NCBI GenBank assembly: GCA_036653715.1
Contig: JAVVTL010000054.1
Location: 1-10,030 of the forward strand
Direction: 5' to 3'
Source: Scatomorpha sp036653715
Lineage (GTDB): Bacteria; Bacillota; Clostridia; Oscillospirales; Oscillospiraceae
Length of the DNA: 10,030 nt
The notes under the pieces were generated by a model that was not told the origin of the DNA, did not search any database, and saw nothing but the letters and a program-made list of their open reading frames with translations. The first letter of the stretch is position 1, and every line of letters begins with the position of its first letter. Positions 1-6,198 of this stretch are shown here, piece by piece. A program made the position numbers and the translations under genes.

Positions 1-40
1 GGGGGACGGACTGTTTCCGCTGAGGCGGAAATGCGTGGAC

Positions 41-70
41 GGGGGATGCGGGGGATGCGGGGGCGGGGGG
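41..70 (+). other. G-quadruplex motif upstream of the lipoprotein gene
   Basis: Four G runs are arranged G5-N4-G5-N4-G5-N1-G6, with loops ATGC, ATGC and C, which is a textbook intramolecular G-quadruplex pattern. The G-rich strand is the coding strand of the gene at 127, so both the non-template DNA and a transcript could fold. The 9-mer ATGCGGGGG occurs at 46, 55 and again at 111. Further G runs follow at 79-81, 84-87, 98-101 and 115-120, so the whole 126-base leader is G-skewed. The pattern is seen directly; folding and any effect on transcription or translation are inferred. No convincing promoter was found in 1-126. Confidence 0.6.
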
Positions 71-126
71 AACATTTTGGGATGGGGAGCGTCAAAAGGG
101 GACTTGAGTGATGCGGGGGGCGGAGA

Positions 127-2040
127 ATGAAAAAAATATTTGCGGCGGGGCTTTGTGCGGCGCTGTTTTTGGGGCTTGCGGCTTGTGGGCAGACTTCGAC
201 GGATGGCGGGAAATTTACGCCGGTGCCGGTTGTGCCGACGAGCTTGCAGAGGGCGGAGGAGAGCTCGCTTATATACATTAACGACTATACCGTGCTTTTG
301 GAGACGCTTGACAAGGCTGTTGGGAGCGGGGGCGGGGAGCGTCCGGCTGTTGTGCTGACGCCGTCCAATGCTGTTGACGGCGCCGTATCGCCGGAGGAGT
401 CGCGGGGCGACTATTCGCGCACCAACGCGCAGGTTGAGGGCGTGGATGAGGGCGATATTGTCAAGACGGACGGGAGCTACATCTACGTCCTTTCGGGCTA
501 TGAGCTGAAAATATTTACCGCCTCGGGGCCGGACAGCGCAGCTGTGGCGAGCCTCGTTCTTGGCTATGACAAGAGCGCGGACGGCGCCCAAAGCTGGTCC
601 TATGAGGGCAAAAACCCCAAGCAGCTGTACATTTCCGGCGACAGGCTCGTTGTTCTTTCCGACTGCTATTCCGCGCGAAACTACGCGGGCGCGGACAGCA
701 TTTGGAAATATGACAGCGGAAGCCGAACCGTTATCGACATATACGACGTCGCGAATCCCGCGCTTCCCGTGCTGCTTGGCACCCTCGGGCAGGACGGCGG
801 AATGAACGACTCACGCATGATTGACGGGAAAATATACCTCATCTCCGACTATTCCGTCTATGACTATGACCGCACCGACCCGCAGACCTATGTCCCGCGC
901 GTATATAAGGGCGCGGAGAGCAACGTTATCCCCGCGGACTGCATATCCGTCATGCCCCGCCCGCTCGGCAGCTCCTATGCCGTCATCGGCGTATACGACG
1001 TAAAAAGTGCCGCCCTTACGGACAGCCAGACAGTCCTCGGCGTCGGGGACACGGTATATATGAACAAAGACAGCCTGTATCTCTCGGCGTGGAGCGAGAC
1101 GCTTACCGAAGCCGCGCCGAGGACGGAGAGCGTCTATTCCGTCGTCGATTATTCCCGACGCAGTGAGACGCAGCTCTGCCGCTTTGTCATAGGCGCGGAC
1201 GGCACACTCACGCCCGGCGCGGTCGCGACGGTGCAGGGCTACATTGACAATCAGTTCTCAATGGACGAATATGCCGGCAGGCTGCGCGTGGTCACGACAA
1301 TCTCGGGCTACGACTACAGCCTCTACAAGGACGCCGAGCGCGGCTTTGAGAACTACCGCGACGGCAAGCCCTTTGAGAGCAACGCCGCCCTCTATGTGAT
1401 TGACGCGGAGACGATGCAGCCGCTCGGTAGCATTGCGGGCCTCGCCCCCGGCGAGCAGGTGTATTCAGTCCGCTTTGACGGCGACTGGGCATATTTCTGC
1501 ACCTATGAGACGGTTGACCCGCTCTTTGCCGTGGACGTCTCGCAGCCGAATGCGCCGAGAGTCATGAGCGAGCTGAAAATTTCGGGCTTTTCCGAGTATT
1601 TGCAGCTTTGGAGCGACGGATTGCTGTTCGGCCTCGGCAGAGAGACGGCGAAAACACCCGCCGCAGACGATGCAGACGACGCGGAGACAACCGAGGGCAT
1701 GAAGCTGGTTATGTTTGACGTCTCCGACAAGGCGGCGGTCTCGGCAAAAAGCGAGCTGACCATTCAGGAGGACTGGTCGGAGGCGCTTTATAACCACAAG
1801 GCGATTTTAATTGACAGCGAAAAGAACATTATAGGCTTCCCCGCCGGCTCGGGCTACGATATCTACGGCTGGACGGCGGAGCAGGGCTTCTTCCTGCGCG
1901 CCCGAGTGGAGACGGCAAGCAATTGGAGCGGCGGGATGCGCGGCATATATGTCGGCGATTACGTCTATGTCATAGACGATGCGGGCATTACAATCGTGAA
2001 CCTCACCTCCTTCATCCTCTCCGCAAAGCTCGGTTTTTGA
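127..2040 (+). CDS. Secreted beta-propeller domain lipoprotein
   Basis: This 637-residue protein begins with a lipoprotein signal peptide: KK, a hydrophobic stretch (residues 4-19), then the lipobox LAAC with Cys20 as the predicted lipidated residue. It should therefore be anchored to the outer face of the membrane. After a linker, the segment at residues 96-116 (YSRTNAQVEGVDEGDIVKTDG) is the hallmark opening of the bacterial beta-propeller family I know as PF09826. Repeated beta-strand-rich blocks with Tyr, Asp and Gly (for example YIYVLSG, LYISGDRLVVLSD, YVYVIDDAGITIVNL) run to the C-terminus, so the propeller looks full length. The family has no well-established reaction; binding or scaffolding at the cell surface is a guess. 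The start is supported by the signal peptide. The nearest purine-rich stretch (115-125) is an unusual, very G-rich ribosome binding site. The first 100 or so codons favour GGG and GCG, while later ones favour GGC and GCC. Confidence 0.88.
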   Translation: MKKIFAAGLCAALFLGLAACGQTSTDGGKFTPVPVVPTSLQRAEESSLIYINDYTVLLETLDKAVGSGGGERPAVVLTPSNAVDGAVSPEESRGDYSRTNAQVEGVDEGDIVKTDGSYIYVLSGYELKIFTASGPDSAAVASLVLGYDKSADGAQSWSYEGKNPKQLYISGDRLVVLSDCYSARNYAGADSIWKYDSGSRTVIDIYDVANPALPVLLGTLGQDGGMNDSRMIDGKIYLISDYSVYDYDRTDPQTYVPRVYKGAESNVIPADCISVMPRPLGSSYAVIGVYDVKSAALTDSQTVLGVGDTVYMNKDSLYLSAWSETLTEAAPRTESVYSVVDYSRRSETQLCRFVIGADGTLTPGAVATVQGYIDNQFSMDEYAGRLRVVTTISGYDYSLYKDAERGFENYRDGKPFESNAALYVIDAETMQPLGSIAGLAPGEQVYSVRFDGDWAYFCTYETVDPLFAVDVSQPNAPRVMSELKISGFSEYLQLWSDGLLFGLGRETAKTPAADDADDAETTEGMKLVMFDVSDKAAVSAKSELTIQEDWSEALYNHKAILIDSEKNIIGFPAGSGYDIYGWTAEQGFFLRARVETASNWSGGMRGIYVGDYVYVIDDAGITIVNLTSFILSAKLGF

Positions 2041-2082
2041 GAAGGCGCTTTTCGCCTCTCTCGGCAAAATGCGTCGAAAACC

Positions 2083-2111
2083 TTGACAAAAGTCCGAAGA
2101 TAGAGTATTCT
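2083..2111 (+). promoter_or_regulatory. Sigma-A-type promoter for the C39-like peptidase gene
   Basis: A perfect -35 TTGACA (2083-2088) is followed by 17 bases and a -10 TATTCT (2106-2111). The predicted start of transcription near 2118 leaves a leader of about 36 bases with a good ribosome binding site, GGAGGG at 2140-2145, eight bases before the ATG at 2154. The gene is therefore probably transcribed separately from the lipoprotein gene, although read-through is possible because no clear terminator lies between them. Confidence 0.75.
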
Positions 2112-2153
2112 CTGTGTTACTACGGTTGATACAGTACGCGGAGGGAAACATAA

Positions 2154-3110
2154 ATGGCTACGGCATATGAGACAGAATACGGAACCGAGTATAAGCGGCG
2201 TTCAAGGCCCAAGCGCCGCCGTCGGCGCGGACGTGGGTTTCTGCGGCTGCTGTTGCTTGCGGTCCTTGTGCTCGCGGCGTATAAGTTAACGGACGGCTTT
2301 GATTTTTTGCGAAACGTCTCGTCGGCCCCGATGGAGAACATCGAGACGAATTTTGCCATTGACCTCGGCGACTTGGAGGCAAAGCTCGCCGCACTGGGCG
2401 GAGCCTACGTCCCGGGAGACGCCGACGTCGCCAAGCTGCGCGATATTGCGGCGGAAAATCACAAATATGCGGACAAAATAGATTTTTTGCTTGAGCATAT
2501 CGGCGCGTATTCGCGCGAGGCGGTAAATACCGTCATCATGTCGCCGGAGAAGCTTGATTTTGTTCTGCTCTCGCCCTTGGCGGACTCCATGGGCGTGGGC
2601 GGCGCGGCGATAACGGCAAAGCGCGGCGAGGTACCCTATCTTGTCCAATACGACAGCCGCTGGGCATTTCACGAATACGGCAGCTCCTGCATGGGCTACA
2701 CGGCCTGCGGGCCGACCTGCCTCTCCATGGCGGCGATAGGCCTGACCGGAAACGCGGAGTATACGCCCGCGTATATCTCGGACTTCTCCGAGGCAAACGG
2801 CTATTATGTGGACGGCACGGGTACGGCGTGGTCGCTTTTCACGGACGGTGCGGCGGAGCTTGGGCTTAACGGCAGAGCCATAGGCACGGATAAGCGCTCG
2901 ATGAACGCCGCGCTCTCCGACGGAGCTGTGCTGATAGCCTCCGTCTCCGCCGGAGACTTCACGATGGGCGGACACCTCATCGTCATACACGCCGGAGATT
3001 TTCGCGGCTACAGGGTCTATGACCCCAGCAGCATAGTCCGCAGCGACCGCCTCTGGAGCTACGACAAGCTCAGTCCCCAAATAGCCCAGCTATGGGCAAT
3101 AAGCGCATAA
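2154..3110 (+). CDS. Membrane-anchored C39-like cysteine peptidase
   Basis: This is a 318-residue protein. A short cytoplasmic tail with a very basic cluster (about residues 14-27, mostly Arg and Lys) precedes one hydrophobic helix (about 29-45), giving a signal anchor with the rest outside the cell. Residues about 160-315 match the C39-like peptidase fold (Peptidase_C39_2): Gln165 in VPYLVQYDSRW as the oxyanion residue, Cys185 in GYTACGPTCLSM as nucleophile, His274 in GGHLIVIHAG and Asp290 in VYDPSS. All the expected catalytic residues are present, so it is probably an active cysteine protease or related amide hydrolase. Its substrate is unknown. Unlike bacteriocin-processing C39 domains it is not fused to an ABC transporter, and none is adjacent. 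The middle region (50-155) is not recognised. Start choice is firm because of the ribosome binding site at 2140-2145. Confidence 0.85.
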   Translation: MATAYETEYGTEYKRRSRPKRRRRRGRGFLRLLLLAVLVLAAYKLTDGFDFLRNVSSAPMENIETNFAIDLGDLEAKLAALGGAYVPGDADVAKLRDIAAENHKYADKIDFLLEHIGAYSREAVNTVIMSPEKLDFVLLSPLADSMGVGGAAITAKRGEVPYLVQYDSRWAFHEYGSSCMGYTACGPTCLSMAAIGLTGNAEYTPAYISDFSEANGYYVDGTGTAWSLFTDGAAELGLNGRAIGTDKRSMNAALSDGAVLIASVSAGDFTMGGHLIVIHAGDFRGYRVYDPSSIVRSDRLWSYDKLSPQIAQLWAISA

Positions 3111-3115
3111 AATAA

Positions 3116-3176
3116 TCGCCGCACGCAGCAGCCGTAATTCTTTCGCTCAAAGAATCACAGCCGCCACATGCGGCGA
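3116..3176 (-). other. Long imperfect hairpin, best paired as minus-strand RNA; possible terminator or palindromic repeat
   Basis: Bases 3116-3143 pair with 3149-3176 around a five-base loop. Of 28 pairs, 22 are Watson-Crick; the six exceptions (3124, 3126, 3127, 3130, 3133, 3136 and their partners) are all A opposite C on the plus strand. On the minus strand every one becomes G opposite U, giving an unbroken 28-pair stem. The minus strand then continues into TTATTTTAT, like the U tract of an intrinsic terminator. No minus-strand gene is visible to the right, only the assembly gap from 3189. It could instead be a dispersed palindromic repeat, which would also explain the assembly break. The pairing is seen directly; the function is inferred. 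Confidence 0.55.
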
Positions 3177-3188
3177 ATTTGCGCCATA

Positions 3189-3288
3189 NNNNNNNNNNNN
3201 NNNNNNNNNNNNNNNNNNNNNNNNNNNNNNNNNNNNNNNNNNNNNNNNNNNNNNNNNNNNNNNNNNNNNNNNNNNNNNNNNNNNNNNN
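3189..3288. other. Assembly gap of exactly 100 N
   Basis: One hundred undetermined bases mark a join between two contigs. The round number is the usual placeholder for a gap of unknown size, so the real distance and any genes inside are unknown. With its flanks, the gene-free stretch 3111-3322 holds the hairpin on the left and a promoter on the right. Whether the two sides are truly neighbours rests on the scaffolding, not on this sequence. Confidence 0.98.
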
Positions 3289-3316
3289 TTACCAAGCGGC
3301 TTATTTGTGGTATAAT
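3289..3316 (+). promoter_or_regulatory. Extended -10 promoter for the DUF3810 gene
   Basis: A consensus extended -10 element, TG at 3308-3309, one base, then TATAAT at 3311-3316, lies just right of the gap. A weak -35 candidate TTACCA (3289-3294) sits 16 bases upstream and touches the last N. Counting from the -10 hexamer, transcription would start at about 3323, which is the A of the first ATG of the downstream gene. Confidence 0.65.
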
Positions 3317-3322
3317 CGGGGG

Positions 3323-4429
3323 ATGGAACAGATGAGGGACGGGAAAATTAAATTTCGGGGGCTGGGTCCGCTGAGGCTGGCTGTTGGGGCGGGGGCGCTG
3401 GCCGTCGTCGCGTTTTGCTACCTTGCGCGGGGAAATGCGGCGCTGATGGCTTGGCTCTGCCGCGCTGTTTCGAGGCCGTGGCATGGTTTCATGTCGCGGC
3501 TCTGCGCGGCTGTGCCGTTTTCTGTCGCCGAGGTAATTTATGCGCTGACGGCGGGCTTTGTTGTGGTTTACATAATCAGAGCAATAATCCTGCTTATAAC
3601 GCAAGAAAACAAGGGAAAGCGTGTTTACATAACATTATTGACCCTTGCCATGACCGCCTCGCTTTTTTGGGCCGGCTTCAGCCTTTTGTGGAGTCCCTGC
3701 TACTACGCGCCGAGCTTTACCGAGCAGTCCGGGGTGTCGGACGGGCCGATATCCGCCGAGGCTTTGGCGGAGGTGACGGAGCGCTTTGCAGCCGCCGCAA
3801 ACGAGTACGGCGCACTTGTGGAGCGCGGAGAGGACGGCGTTTTTGCGCCGAATCGGGAGAGCGTCCTCGACCGCGCGGCGGGTGTTTTCGACGGTGCCTC
3901 GGCGCTTTTTGGATTTCTTGACGGCGCGCCCCTGCGCCCAAAGCCGATACTCTGTTCGGGCGTCATGAGCATGATGAACTTCACCGGGTTTTTCTTTCCC
4001 ATGACGGGCGAGGCGAACCTCAACATGTCGTCTCCCGCCTGCATGCTCCCGGCGACGGCGGAGCATGAGCTGTCGCATCAGCGCGGGATAGCGGCGGAGC
4101 AGGAGTGCAACTTTATCGCGATTTTGGCATGTGCGGAGTCGCATGATGCGGATTTCGCCTATTCCGGTGCGCTTTTGGCCTATGTCTATCTCGGCAACGC
4201 CCTCTATTCCGCGGATAAGCCGGCGTGGGAGGCGGTATATGCGACGCTCTCCGACAATGTGCGCCGCGACCTTGCCGCCAATTCAAAATACTGGGAAAAG
4301 TACAACGACACGGCGGTCAGAAAAGTCTCCGACAAGGTATACGAGGCTTTTTTGCAGGACAACGGTCAGACCCTCGGCCTCAAGAGCTACGGAGCCTGCG
4401 TTGACCTCCTCGTGAATTATTACGCGTGA
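3323..4429 (+). CDS. DUF3810 family membrane protein with HExxH motif
   Basis: The protein has 368 residues if it starts at 3323. Three hydrophobic segments (about 15-35, 67-93 and 102-123) are followed by a large domain presumably outside the membrane. Residues 248-264 read HELSHQRGIAAEQECNF, a zinc-metallopeptidase-like HExxH with acidic residues at 259 and 261. This, with the general layout, matches DUF3810 as I know it. The motif implies a metal-dependent hydrolase, but no reaction is established for the family to my knowledge. An alternative ATG at 3332 would have GGGGG nine bases upstream, but that run would lie outside the transcript predicted from the promoter. I prefer 3323, giving a leaderless message. 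Reading frames extending left into the gap are artefacts. Early codons are G-ending and later ones C-ending, as in the lipoprotein gene. The gene converges on the ABC-F gene across a shared terminator. Confidence 0.82.
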   Translation: MEQMRDGKIKFRGLGPLRLAVGAGALAVVAFCYLARGNAALMAWLCRAVSRPWHGFMSRLCAAVPFSVAEVIYALTAGFVVVYIIRAIILLITQENKGKRVYITLLTLAMTASLFWAGFSLLWSPCYYAPSFTEQSGVSDGPISAEALAEVTERFAAAANEYGALVERGEDGVFAPNRESVLDRAAGVFDGASALFGFLDGAPLRPKPILCSGVMSMMNFTGFFFPMTGEANLNMSSPACMLPATAEHELSHQRGIAAEQECNFIAILACAESHDADFAYSGALLAYVYLGNALYSADKPAWEAVYATLSDNVRRDLAANSKYWEKYNDTAVRKVSDKVYEAFLQDNGQTLGLKSYGACVDLLVNYYA

Positions 4430-4444
4430 CACAGAGATAAAAAT

Positions 4445-4476
4445 AACCTCGTACTGCAAAGGGGCAGTACGAGGTT
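4445..4476. terminator. Bidirectional terminator between converging genes
   Basis: A perfect 13-bp stem (4445-4457 with 4464-4476) closes a six-base loop, AAAGGG. On the plus strand it is followed by TATTTGTTTATT and serves the DUF3810 gene ending at 4429. On the minus strand it is followed by TTATTTTTAT and serves the ABC-F gene whose stop codon is at 4484-4486. The minus-direction U tract is the better of the two. Confidence 0.88.
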
Positions 4477-4483
4477 TATTTGT

Positions 4484-6073
4484 TTATTCGGAGAGATTCA
4501 TGTAGTCGTCGTAGGTGCAGATGCGGTCGGTAATGGAGCCGTCGTCGTTTATCTCAATCACGCGGTTCACGACGGTCTGGGTCATTTGGTGGTCGTGGGT
4601 GGAGAGGATAATGTTCTGCGGGAAGGCGGTGAGGCCGTTGTTCAGAGCGGCGATGCTCTCAAGGTCCAAGTGGTTTGTGGGCTGGTCAAGGCAGAGGAAG
4701 TTCGCGCCGGAGAGCATGAGCTTGCTGAGCATACAGCGCACTTTTTCGCCGCCGGAGAGGACCTTGACGGACTTGTAGACCTCGTCGCCGGAAAAGAGCA
4801 TACGGCCGAGGAAGCCGCGCAGATAGCTCTCGCGCTTGTCCTCGGAGAACTGGCGCATCCAGTCCATGATGTTCAGGTCGCAGTCGTTAAAGTATGGGCC
4901 GTTGTCCTTGGGGAAGTAGGCGGGGGAGATGGAGGCGCCCCATTTTACGATGCCGGAGTCCGGGTCCTCCTCGCCGGCGAGGAGCTTATAGAGCATGGTG
5001 ACGGCAAGCTCGTTGCGGCCGATGAGGGCAATTTTGTCGTCCTTGCCGACGATAAAGCTGATGTTTTTGAGGAGCGTCTCGCCGTCCACGGTCTTGGTGA
5101 CGTCGGTGACGAAAAGCCTGTCCTTGCCCGGCTCTCTGTCTGCCTTGAAGCCGACCCAGGGGTAGCGGCGGCTGGAGGCGGGCATGTCCTCGATTGCCAT
5201 TTTTTCGATAAGCTTGCGGCGGCTTGTCGCCTGACGGGACTTGGATTTATTTGCGGAGAAGCGGGCGATAAAGGCCTGCAGCTCCTCGATTTTTTGGCTG
5301 GATTTTTTGTTTTGGTCCTTCAGCAGCTTTTGGACGAGCTGGCTGGATTCGTACCAGAAGTCGTAGTTGCCGACATACATGCGAATTTTGCCGAAGTCGA
5401 TATCCACGATGTGTGTGCAGACGTTGTTGAGGAAGTAGCGGTCATGGCTGACGACGAGCACTGTGCCCGCGTAATCCATGAGGAAGTCCTCAAGCCAAAC
5501 GACGCTCAGAAGGTCGAGGTTGTTGGTGGGCTCATCGAGCAGGATGATATCCGGCTTGCCGAAAAGCGCCTGAGCAAGCAGGATTTTGACCTTGAGGCGC
5601 GGGTCGATTGCGGACATGAGCAGCTCGTGGAAGCGCACGTCAACGCCGAGGCCCTGAAGTATGCGCGAGGCCTCGCTCTCGGCCTCCCAGCCGCCAAGCT
5701 CGGCAAATTCTTCCTCAAGCTCGGAGGCGCGCAGGCCGTCCTCGTCCGTCATTTCCTCCTTGGCATAGATGGCGTCCTTTGCCTGACCGCAGTCGTAGAG
5801 GTGCTGGTTGCCCATTATGACGGTCTCAAGAGCCGTATGCCCGTCGTACATGTTTTGGTTCTGCTTGAGGACGGACATGCGGGCTTTGGGGTCAACATGG
5901 ACATAGCCGGAGGTGGATTCGAGCTCTCCGGAGAGAATTCGGAGGAAGGTGGATTTACCGGAGCCGTTTGCGCCGATGATGCCGTAGCAGTTGCCGGCGG
6001 TGAATTGAAGGTCTACCTTGGAGAAAAGCGATTGCCCGCCGAATTGCAGGCTGAGATCCTCGATTGTTATCAT
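4484..6073 (-). CDS. ABC-F family ATPase (YkpA/YbiT-like), one degenerate ATP site
   Basis: This 529-residue soluble protein has two ABC ATPase domains in tandem and no membrane segment, as in ABC-F proteins that act at the ribosomal E site. Domain 1 has Walker A GANGSGKST (34-42), Walker B IILLDEPTNNLD (Asp180, Glu181) and the switch VSHDRYF, but its signature is AIDPRLKVK (155-163) instead of LSGGQ-R. A charged linker (about 245-325) follows, the likely P-site interaction motif. Domain 2 has an intact signature LSGGEK (439-444), but its Walker A reads GRNELAVT (352-359), with Val358 in place of the lysine, and its Walker B has LDQPTNHLD, with Gln464 in place of the catalytic Glu. I recall similar degeneracy in YkpA-like relatives but could not check. 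The start at 6073 is chosen for AGGAG at 6085-6081, seven bases away; a GTG at 6112 would add 13 residues without a ribosome binding site. A role in translation is likely; drug resistance is possible but not shown. Confidence 0.9.
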   Translation of the reverse strand: MITIEDLSLQFGGQSLFSKVDLQFTAGNCYGIIGANGSGKSTFLRILSGELESTSGYVHVDPKARMSVLKQNQNMYDGHTALETVIMGNQHLYDCGQAKDAIYAKEEMTDEDGLRASELEEEFAELGGWEAESEASRILQGLGVDVRFHELLMSAIDPRLKVKILLAQALFGKPDIILLDEPTNNLDLLSVVWLEDFLMDYAGTVLVVSHDRYFLNNVCTHIVDIDFGKIRMYVGNYDFWYESSQLVQKLLKDQNKKSSQKIEELQAFIARFSANKSKSRQATSRRKLIEKMAIEDMPASSRRYPWVGFKADREPGKDRLFVTDVTKTVDGETLLKNISFIVGKDDKIALIGRNELAVTMLYKLLAGEEDPDSGIVKWGASISPAYFPKDNGPYFNDCDLNIMDWMRQFSEDKRESYLRGFLGRMLFSGDEVYKSVKVLSGGEKVRCMLSKLMLSGANFLCLDQPTNHLDLESIAALNNGLTAFPQNIILSTHDHQMTQTVVNRVIEINDDGSITDRICTYDDYMNLSE

Positions 6074-6080
6074 GGAAGCA

Positions 6081-6152
6081 CTCCTATATAGTTCTTTCAA
6101 ACATGTTTTCACATCTTGATTTCAGTCAAAACGTGTCCATAAGTTGGACGTA
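6081..6152 (-). promoter_or_regulatory. 5' leader of the ABC-F gene with short upstream ORFs
   Basis: From a predicted start near 6152, the leader is about 79 bases. It holds a small hairpin (GTCCA, five-base loop, TGGAC, at 6135-6149) and two tiny reading frames. MDTF runs from 6140 to 6126. MFERTI runs from 6104 to 6084, and its TAG stop overlaps the AGGAG ribosome binding site of the main gene (6085-6081). A 10-bp palindrome AAACATGTTT lies at 6099-6108. Leader-peptide control is known for some resistance ABC-F genes; here it is only a possibility, since no terminator-like alternative fold was found. Confidence 0.35.
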
Positions 6153-6157
6153 TGAAA

Positions 6158-6192
6158 CATTATATCATATCCTGCGTCTACATGATATAATG
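6158..6192. promoter_or_regulatory. Divergent extended -10 promoters on an 11-bp inverted repeat
   Basis: CATTATATCAT (6158-6168) and ATGATATAATG (6182-6192) are perfect inverted copies separated by 13 bases. Each arm contains a consensus extended -10, TGATATAAT. The right arm (TATAAT 6186-6191) points to the MFS gene; the left arm (TATAAT on the minus strand, 6164-6159) points to the ABC-F gene. No good -35 is present 16-18 bases upstream of either; each -35 position falls on the other arm. Simultaneous polymerase binding at both is therefore unlikely, and the symmetry could also be an operator for a dimeric regulator. Confidence 0.65.
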
Positions 6193-6198
6193 ACTTAC

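Noticed and set aside
14..31. Hairpin TTTCCGC-TGAG-GCGGAAA at the left edge as a terminator
   Set aside because: The seven-pair stem is real, but neither strand is followed by a U tract and no upstream gene is visible to judge it.
2041..2064. Small stem after the lipoprotein gene as a terminator
   Set aside because: Only about five continuous pairs (AGGCG with CGCCT) and no U tract follow.
2286..3080. 264-codon minus-strand frame opposite the C39-like gene
   Set aside because: It has no recognisable motif or ribosome binding site; GC-rich coding strands commonly leave open frames on the opposite strand.
3116..3176. Integron attC site reading of the imperfect palindrome
   Set aside because: The conserved core sites (GTTRRRY and RYYYAAC) are absent and there is no integrase or cassette array.
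3179..3322. Extension of the DUF3810 frame leftward through the gap to an ATG at 3179
   Set aside because: The frame crosses 100 undetermined bases, so continuity is meaningless; the promoter at 3308-3316 also places the start to its right.
4586..6091. Long plus-strand open frame (501 codons) opposite the ABC-F gene
   Set aside because: Its translation is a Val/Asp/Glu/Ala-rich shadow with no domain. The minus-strand frame has clear ABC motifs and a ribosome binding site.
6064..6198. N-terminal extension of the MFS-like protein by 45 codons
   Set aside because: It would run through the promoter region and into the ABC-F start; ATG 6199 begins the family-like hydrophobic sequence.
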